A stretch of DNA of 9,799 nucleotides from CF-96 sp028287605 (GTDB lineage: Bacteria; Chloroflexota; Dormibacteria; Aeolococcales; Aeolococcaceae), in contig JAXDLT010000302.1 in the NCBI GenBank assembly GCA_034666465.1, positions 1 to 9,799 of the forward strand, in the 5' to 3' direction. Below are positions 6,012-9,799 of this stretch, in pieces. The notes beneath the pieces were generated by a model. That model had not been told where the DNA came from. It worked only from the letters and a program-made list of their open reading frames with translations, and searched no databases. The stretch's first letter is position 1, and the number at the start of each line of letters is the position of its first letter. A program made the position numbers and the translations under genes.

Positions 6012-6886
6012 GGCAGCATCCGCTCCTGGAGCCCGCGCTCGAGCGCCTCGCGCAGCGCCGGTCCGAAGGTGGGGTGGGAGGGAGCGGTGCGCAGCAGCGC
6101 CTGCAGCCAGCCCTCGGGGGTGCCCACGTCGAGCAGCTCGCCCTCGAACTCCAGGCCCCAGATGGGACCGTCGGCCAGCGCCCCGGCGATGCCGTCGGTG
6201 AGCTGGATCTCGCCGCCCACCCCGGGCGGGGTGGAGGCGAGCGCGTCGAACACCGAGGGGGTCAGCACGTAGCGGCCCATGATGGCCAGATCGCTGGGCG
6301 CCTCGTCGGGGGCGGGCTTCTCCACCATGGCGGTGACCCGGTGCAGCCGGCCGCGGGTCTCGGCGATGGCGACGCTGCCGTACCGGGAGATGCGGTCGCG
6401 GGGCACGCGCATCAGCGCCAGCATCGGGGTGCCCACCTCGCGGTGGGCGTCGACGAGCTGGGCGAGGATGGGCCGCTCGGCCCAGGAGAGGTCGTCGGGG
6501 AGCAGGCAGGCGAAGGCGCGGTCACCGACCACGGGCCGGGCCTGGAGCACGGCGTGGCCGAGCCCGAGCGGCTCCGGCTGGTAGACGTAGGCGAAGCGCG
6601 CCAGCCGCTGGGTGCGCCGCACCGCCTCGAGGCCGGCGTGCTTGCCGCGGGCCTCGAGGGTGCGCTCGAGCTCGGGGGCGCTGTCGAAGTGGGCGGCGAG
6701 CAGCTCCTTGCCGCGGCTCAGCACCACCACCATGGTGTCCAGCCCGGCGGCCACCGCCTCCTCCACGCCCCACTGCAGCACCGGGCGGTCGAGCACCGGG
6801 AGCAGCTCCTTGGGGAGCGCCTTGGTCGCCGGCAGGAAGCGCGTGCCCAGGCCGGCGGCGGGGATGACGCAGTGCTGGATGCCCAC
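6008..6886 (-). CDS. galU: UTP-glucose-1-phosphate uridylyltransferase
   Basis: GalU makes UDP-glucose from UTP and glucose-1-phosphate, supplying sugar nucleotides for envelope polysaccharides, glycolipids and trehalose. The 292-residue length is typical. The nucleotide-binding signature AAGLGTRFLPATKALPKELL (10-29) is near the N-terminus. PEPLGLGHAVLQA (105-117), then CLLPDDL (127-133) with the metal-binding acidic pair, VEKPAPDEAPSDLAIMGRY, GGEIQLTDGIA and LLDVGTPEGWLQA follow in the standard family order. The start is taken as GTG 6886 because the family motif begins five residues later and no in-frame ATG is available nearby. Upstream there is no obvious Shine-Dalgarno sequence. A GACAAT hexamer ends 8 bp before the GTG, and a TATAAG lies at 6944-6939. 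The gene overlaps the Pro/Thr-rich gene by 4 bp and diverges from tRNA-Glu. Confidence 0.95.
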   Translation of the reverse strand: MGIQHCVIPAAGLGTRFLPATKALPKELLPVLDRPVLQWGVEEAVAAGLDTMVVVLSRGKELLAAHFDSAPELERTLEARGKHAGLEAVRRTQRLARFAYVYQPEPLGLGHAVLQARPVVGDRAFACLLPDDLSWAERPILAQLVDAHREVGTPMLALMRVPRDRISRYGSVAIAETRGRLHRVTAMVEKPAPDEAPSDLAIMGRYVLTPSVFDALASTPPGVGGEIQLTDGIAGALADGPIWGLEFEGELLDVGTPEGWLQALLRTAPSHPTFGPALREALERGLQERMLP

Positions 6887-6940
6887 GGCGGCGCATTGTC
6901 GCCGCTGGCACGGAGTTCCTGCATGCTCGGGGAGCGGGCT

Positions 6941-6946
6941 TATACT
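6941..6946 (+). promoter_or_regulatory. Candidate -10 box for the tRNA-Glu gene
   Basis: TATACT matches the TATAAT consensus at five of six positions and stands out as an AT-rich island in GC-rich sequence. It lies 44 bp upstream of the mature tRNA, giving a leader of about 38 bases. The best -35 candidates (TTCCTG at 6916-6921, or the overlapping CCTGCA) are weak. The same island read on the minus strand gives TATAAG, a possible -10 for galU, so the promoters may be face to face. Confidence 0.45.
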
Positions 6947-6990
6947 TCTGCCGCCCCTCCGCGGCCGTCCCGGGGGGTCGCACAGCCCAT

Positions 6991-7067
6991 GCCCCGTTCG
7001 TCTAGTGGCCCAGGACACCGCCCTCTCAAGGCGGAGATCATCGGTTCGAATCCGATACGGGGTACCA
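6991..7067 (+). tRNA. tRNA-Glu, anticodon CTC
   Basis: The sequence folds as a full cloverleaf. The acceptor stem is GCCCCGT (6991-6997) with ACGGGGT (7057-7063). The D stem is GTCT (7000-7003) with GGAC (7013-7016). The anticodon stem is CCGCC (7018-7022) with GGCGG (7030-7034), around the loop CTCTCAA. A five-base variable loop precedes a T stem ATCGG/CCGAT around TTCGAAT. The discriminator is A7064, and CCA is encoded at 7065-7067. The anticodon CTC (7025-7027) reads GAG. The core closely resembles E. coli tRNA-Glu as I recall it. The end pair is a G1-U72 wobble instead of G-C. A TTC-anticodon isoacceptor should exist elsewhere to read GAA. Confidence 0.97.
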
Positions 7068-7096
7068 GCGCACACACCTCCGAGACCGAGGCTCCG

Positions 7097-7219
7097 ATGC
7101 TCGCCAGTACCGCCCCGAACCTCTTCTACGTGATCGTCCTGCCGGTCATCCTGCTGGGAGCGGTGGTCACCGTCTCCCTCGGCGTCTACAAGGCGCTGGG
7201 GGCGGTCTTCCGCGGCTAG
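7097..7219 (+). CDS. 40-residue single-span membrane peptide
   Basis: This small gene begins at an ATG with GAGG 5 bp upstream, 29 bp after the tRNA-Glu CCA end, so it may share the tRNA transcript. The peptide starts MLASTAPNLFYVIVLP, continues with one hydrophobic span (about 9-30) and ends with a short basic tail (YKALGAVFRG), predicting an N-out or simple anchored topology. Thirty-eight of 40 third codon positions are G or C, matching neighbouring real genes and supporting genuine coding. No family is recognised. Its stop TAG (7217-7219) touches the reading frame of the LhgO-like gene, which lacks its own visible start. The two may therefore be translationally linked, or could be one frameshifted gene. 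Small size is the main reason for caution. Confidence 0.65.
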   Translation: MLASTAPNLFYVIVLPVILLGAVVTVSLGVYKALGAVFRG

Positions 7220-8408
7220 CACCCGAGCCACCGTCGTCGTCGGTGGCGGCATCATCGGCCTGGCCACCGCGCGCGAGCTGCTGCGCCGCGGGGCCGGCCC
7301 GGTCACGGTGCTCGAGCAGGAGCCGGAGGTGGCCGCGCACCAGAGCGGCCACAACAGCGGGGTGGTCCACTCCGGCGCGTACTACCTCCCCGGGTCGCTC
7401 CGAGCACGCTGCTGCGTCGAGGGGGCGCGCGCGCTCCGCGAGCTCTGCGCCGAGCTCGGCGTGCCCCTGGTCGAGCGGACCAAGCTGATCGTCGCCACCC
7501 GCCCGGCCGAGCTGCCCCGGCTGGAGGAGATCCACCGGCGCGGCGCCGCCAACGGGGTCGCCGGCCTGCGCCTCGCCGGTCCGGGCGAGATCGCCGAGAT
7601 CGAGCCCCGCGCCACCGGCCTGCGCGCCCTGGTGGTGCCGCGGGTGGGGGTGGTGGACTTCGCCGCGGTCACCCGCGGCCTGGCCGCGGCGGTGACCGCG
7701 ACCGGCGGCGAGGTGCGCACCGGGGTGCGGGCGCTCGCGGTCGAGCCACGCGCCGGCGGGGTGCGGGTGCGCACCGCCACGGGCGCGGTCGAGGCGAGCG
7801 CTGCGGTGCTCTGCGCCGGGCTGTGGTCGGACCGGCTCGCCCGCGCCTCGGGGATCGACAGCGGCGTGCGCGTGGTCCCGTTCCGCGGCGACTACTGGCT
7901 GCTGCGGCCGGGCCGCGAGCGGATGGTGGACGGCCTCGTCTACCCGGTGCCCGACCCCGCCCTGCCCTTCCTCGGCGTCCACGCCACCCGGCGCGCCGAC
8001 GGCGCCGTCTGGGTGGGGCCGAGCGCGGTGCTGGCGCTGTCGCGGCGCGGCTACCGCCGGGGCGCGATCGACCGCGGCGACCTGCGCGCGCTGGTCGCCG
8101 ACGCCGCGGTGTGGCGGCTCTGCGCCCGGCACTGGCGCGCGGGCGTGTCCGGGCTCGTGCTGGACCGCAGCCGCCGCCTGCTCGCCCGGGCGCTGCGCCG
8201 GCTGCTCCCCGCGGTGACCGCGGACGACCTCCTGCCCGGACCCTCGGGGGTGCGCGCCCAGGCGGTGGACGGCCGGGGCCGGCTCGCCGACGACTTCCTC
8301 CTCGCCCGCCGCGGCCCGGTGGTGGTGGTGGCCAACGCCCCCTCCCCCGCCGCCACCGCCAGCCTCGCCGTCGCCCGCCTGGTGGCCGACGCGGTGGCGC
8401 GCACCTGA
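7218..8408 (+). CDS. lhgO: LhgO-family FAD oxidoreductase (L-2-hydroxyglutarate oxidase-like), start codon not found
   Basis: The family oxidises L-2-hydroxyglutarate to 2-oxoglutarate with FAD, passing electrons to quinone or oxygen. The frame carries the FAD-binding motif VVVGGGIIGLATARELL (from 7233), then SGHNSGVVHSGAYYLPGSL, the FRGDYWLL and YPVPDPALPFLGVH segments, and near the end GVRAQAVD and ANAPSPAATASLAVA. These match LhgO throughout, and about 396 residues is the usual length. From the upstream in-frame stop at 7131 there is no ATG, GTG or TTG until GTG 7308, which would delete the whole Rossmann motif. I give 7218, the first codon past the preceding stop, as a working left limit. 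Explanations are a near-cognate start, a sequence error, or frameshifting from the 40-residue gene. Substrate identity is inferred from family only. The related gene 19 bp downstream is probably in the same operon. Confidence 0.85.
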   Translation, partial: STRATVVVGGGIIGLATARELLRRGAGPVTVLEQEPEVAAHQSGHNSGVVHSGAYYLPGSLRARCCVEGARALRELCAELGVPLVERTKLIVATRPAELPRLEEIHRRGAANGVAGLRLAGPGEIAEIEPRATGLRALVVPRVGVVDFAAVTRGLAAAVTATGGEVRTGVRALAVEPRAGGVRVRTATGAVEASAAVLCAGLWSDRLARASGIDSGVRVVPFRGDYWLLRPGRERMVDGLVYPVPDPALPFLGVHATRRADGAVWVGPSAVLALSRRGYRRGAIDRGDLRALVADAAVWRLCARHWRAGVSGLVLDRSRRLLARALRRLLPAVTADDLLPGPSGVRAQAVDGRGRLADDFLLARRGPVVVVANAPSPAATASLAVARLVADAVART

Positions 8409-8427
8409 GCGGGCATCATCCACCGTG

Positions 8428-9609
8428 ATGGACGACCATGACGTGGTGGTGGCCGGGGGCGGCCCGGCCGGACTGAGCGCGGCGCGCACCGCCGCCGAGG
8501 TGGGGGCGCGGGTGCTGCTGGTCGAGCGTGAGAGCGCCTTCGGCATCCCCACCCGCACCAGCGGCGGGAGCTTCATCGCCGACCTGGAGGCGCTCGGCGT
8601 CGACGCCGACCTCTACAACCCGGTCACCGAGGTGCGCTTCCTCGGCCCCAGCACCGAGGCGGTGGTCGGCTTCGAGCGCCCGGTGGTCTGCGTCCTCGAC
8701 GTCCGCGCCCTCTACCAGCGGCTCGCCGAGCGGGCCGCCGCCGCCGGGGTGGAGCTGCGGCTGCGCACCACCGTCACCGGCGCCCGCAGCGAGTCCGGGG
8801 GGGTGGTGCTCGAGGCCCGCGGCAGCGGCGGCCCCCGCGAGCTGCGCGCCCGCCACGCCGTCGACGCCACCGGCACCGCCGCGGTGCTCGCCGCCGCGGT
8901 GGGGATGCACCCCGCCTACCCGCGGCGCGCGGTCGGCGCGGAGCTGGACATGGCCGCGCCGAACGCCCCCGCCGGCACCTGCTGGCTGATCGTCGGCGAG
9001 CGCCTCGCGCCCAGCGGCTACGCCTGGCTCTTCCCCTACCGCCCCGGGCGCATCCGCGTCGGGGTGGGGGTGATGCGCCCCGACAGCGACGCCGACCCGC
9101 GGCGGCTGCTCGACGCCCTGCTCGCCCTCCCCGCCCTGGCGGAGACCCTCCGCGGCGCCCAGCCGGTCGAGCAGCACGCCGGGCTGATCCCCGTCGCCCC
9201 GCTGCGGGTCCCCATGGTCCAGGGTGGGGTGGTCTGTGTCGGCGACGCCGCCTCGCACGCGTCCGCGCTGGTGGGCGAGGGCATCCGCTACGCCATCGGC
9301 GCCGGCGAGGCCGCGGGGCGGGCGCTCGGCGAGGCGGTGCGCAGCGGCGACGCGGCTGCGCTGCACCGCTTCGAGCGGCGCTGGCACGCCCGCCACCGCC
9401 GCGACTTCGCGGTCGCCTACCGGGTGAACCGCGCGCTGAGCGGCTTCGTGGACGCCCGCTGGGACGCGGCCGTCAGCGCCATCGGCAGCACCCCGTCGTG
9501 GTTCGTCACCGCCTCGCTGCGCACCGACTTTCGCCCCCGCCACCTCGCCCGGCTGGCGATCACCCACCCCCGCCTCGCGGCCCGGTACGTGCGCGCGGCC
9601 CGCGGCTAG
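8428..9609 (+). CDS. Geranylgeranyl-reductase-family FAD-dependent oxidoreductase
   Basis: This 393-residue flavoprotein has the FAD-binding Rossmann motif VVVAGGGPAGLSAART (6-21) with an acidic end of strand 2 (LLVERE, 30-35). It then has VDATGT (145-150), the family's SGYAWLFPY (196-204), VGVGVM (211-216), and the second FAD motif VGDAASHASALVGEGIRYAI (271-290). This order is typical of geranylgeranyl reductases and related enzymes, which saturate isoprenoid chains of lipids, quinones or chlorophyll, or otherwise act on hydrophobic substrates. The substrate cannot be assigned. GTG 8425 also starts the frame, but ATG 8428 fits the family's N-terminus better; no Shine-Dalgarno sequence is visible. 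The gene follows the LhgO-like gene by 19 bp and is probably co-transcribed. It shares a CTAG stop with the convergent FKBP gene. Confidence 0.88.
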   Translation: MDDHDVVVAGGGPAGLSAARTAAEVGARVLLVERESAFGIPTRTSGGSFIADLEALGVDADLYNPVTEVRFLGPSTEAVVGFERPVVCVLDVRALYQRLAERAAAAGVELRLRTTVTGARSESGGVVLEARGSGGPRELRARHAVDATGTAAVLAAAVGMHPAYPRRAVGAELDMAAPNAPAGTCWLIVGERLAPSGYAWLFPYRPGRIRVGVGVMRPDSDADPRRLLDALLALPALAETLRGAQPVEQHAGLIPVAPLRVPMVQGGVVCVGDAASHASALVGEGIRYAIGAGEAAGRALGEAVRSGDAAALHRFERRWHARHRRDFAVAYRVNRALSGFVDARWDAAVSAIGSTPSWFVTASLRTDFRPRHLARLAITHPRLAARYVRAARG

Positions 9610-9799
9610 CCGATGCAGAGCAGCTGGACGTCGAACGTGAGGGTGGCGTTGGCCGGAATCACCGGAGGCCGTCCGGAGGGGCCGTAGGCGAGCGCCGGCG
9701 GGATCACCAGGCGGCGGACACCGCCGAGGTGCATCCCCACGATGCCCTCGTCCCAGCCCTTGATGACGTCGCCGTTGCCGAGGGTGAAGGGGAAGGGCT
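9606..9799 (-). CDS. FKBP-type peptidyl-prolyl cis-trans isomerase, C-terminal part
   Basis: The minus-strand frame enters from the right edge and ends at a TAG (9608-9606). It encodes about 64 residues that match the FKBP core: FTLGNGDVIKGWDEGIVGM, GGVRRLVIPPALAYG, then IPANATLTFDVQLLCIG at the C-terminus. FKBPs speed proline isomerisation during protein folding. The GWDEG and LVIPPALAYG elements carry the usual active-site pocket residues. The N-terminal third, including any signal peptide or lipobox, lies outside the window, so location in the cell is unknown. The protein ends right after the final strand, suggesting a single-domain or N-terminally extended form. It converges on the oxidoreductase gene with a 4-bp overlap. 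Confidence 0.95.
   Translation of the reverse strand, partial: PFPFTLGNGDVIKGWDEGIVGMHLGGVRRLVIPPALAYGPSGRPPVIPANATLTFDVQLLCIG

Noticed and set aside
6888..6905. GCGGCG-CATTGT-CGCCGC hairpin just upstream of the galU start
   Set aside because: A six-bp GC stem is expected by chance at this base composition, and no terminator or switch context supports it.
7308..8408. GTG at 7308 as the start of the LhgO-like gene
   Set aside because: It would remove the GGGIIG FAD-binding motif encoded in frame just upstream, so it is unlikely to yield a working enzyme.
1..9799. Mobile element, prophage, toxin-antitoxin or defence island
   Set aside because: No transposase, integrase, direct-repeat borders, CRISPR repeats or defence-family motifs were seen. 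The tRNA-Glu has no integrase or duplicated 3' end beside it within the window.

Overview
The window is very GC-rich, and nearly every third codon position in the real genes is G or C. It looks like ordinary chromosome. I see no phage, transposon, integrase or CRISPR sequence. The mix of genes points to a GC-rich Gram-positive-like or Chloroflexota-related lineage: a DUF3105 lipoprotein, a membrane-anchored protein with a Pro-Thr 'PTPTP' tail, apparently leaderless starts alongside Shine-Dalgarno starts, and an Actinobacteria-like tRNA-Glu. A candidate phylum such as Dormibacterota would fit. This is a guess from gene style; no marker gene settles it.

Layout, left to right. A minus-strand gene just begins at position 31 and leaves the window. 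A polytopic membrane protein resembling GT-C glycosyltransferases (191-1792, +) converges on a DUF3105 lipoprotein (1807-2469, -). Divergent from the lipoprotein is coaE, dephospho-CoA kinase (2532-3128, +), whose stop codon overlaps that of a convergent TetR-family regulator (3125-3760, -). A 162-bp divergent gap with two inverted repeats separates the regulator from a family X DNA polymerase lacking the usual PHP domain (3923-5020, +). A 171-codon gene of unknown function follows 5 bp later. Next, in the opposite direction, lie galU (6008-6886, -) and a translationally coupled gene for a membrane-anchored Pro/Thr-rich protein (5577-6011, -).

Divergent from galU is a rightward block: tRNA-Glu(CTC) (6991-7067), a 40-residue single-span membrane peptide (7097-7219), an LhgO-like FAD oxidoreductase (7218-8408), and a geranylgeranyl-reductase-family FAD oxidoreductase (8428-9609). 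The last converges, sharing a CTAG stop, on an FKBP-type peptidyl-prolyl isomerase cut by the window end.

The content is mostly housekeeping: CoA synthesis, UDP-glucose supply, DNA repair, translation and protein folding, with several uncharacterised envelope proteins. The points most worth a second look are the LhgO-like gene with no ATG, GTG or TTG start before its FAD-binding motif, the tiny membrane peptide directly before it, the PolX without a PHP domain and its unknown partner, and -10-like boxes exactly 8 bp before two start codons. I found no convincing evidence of a wholly new multi-gene system.
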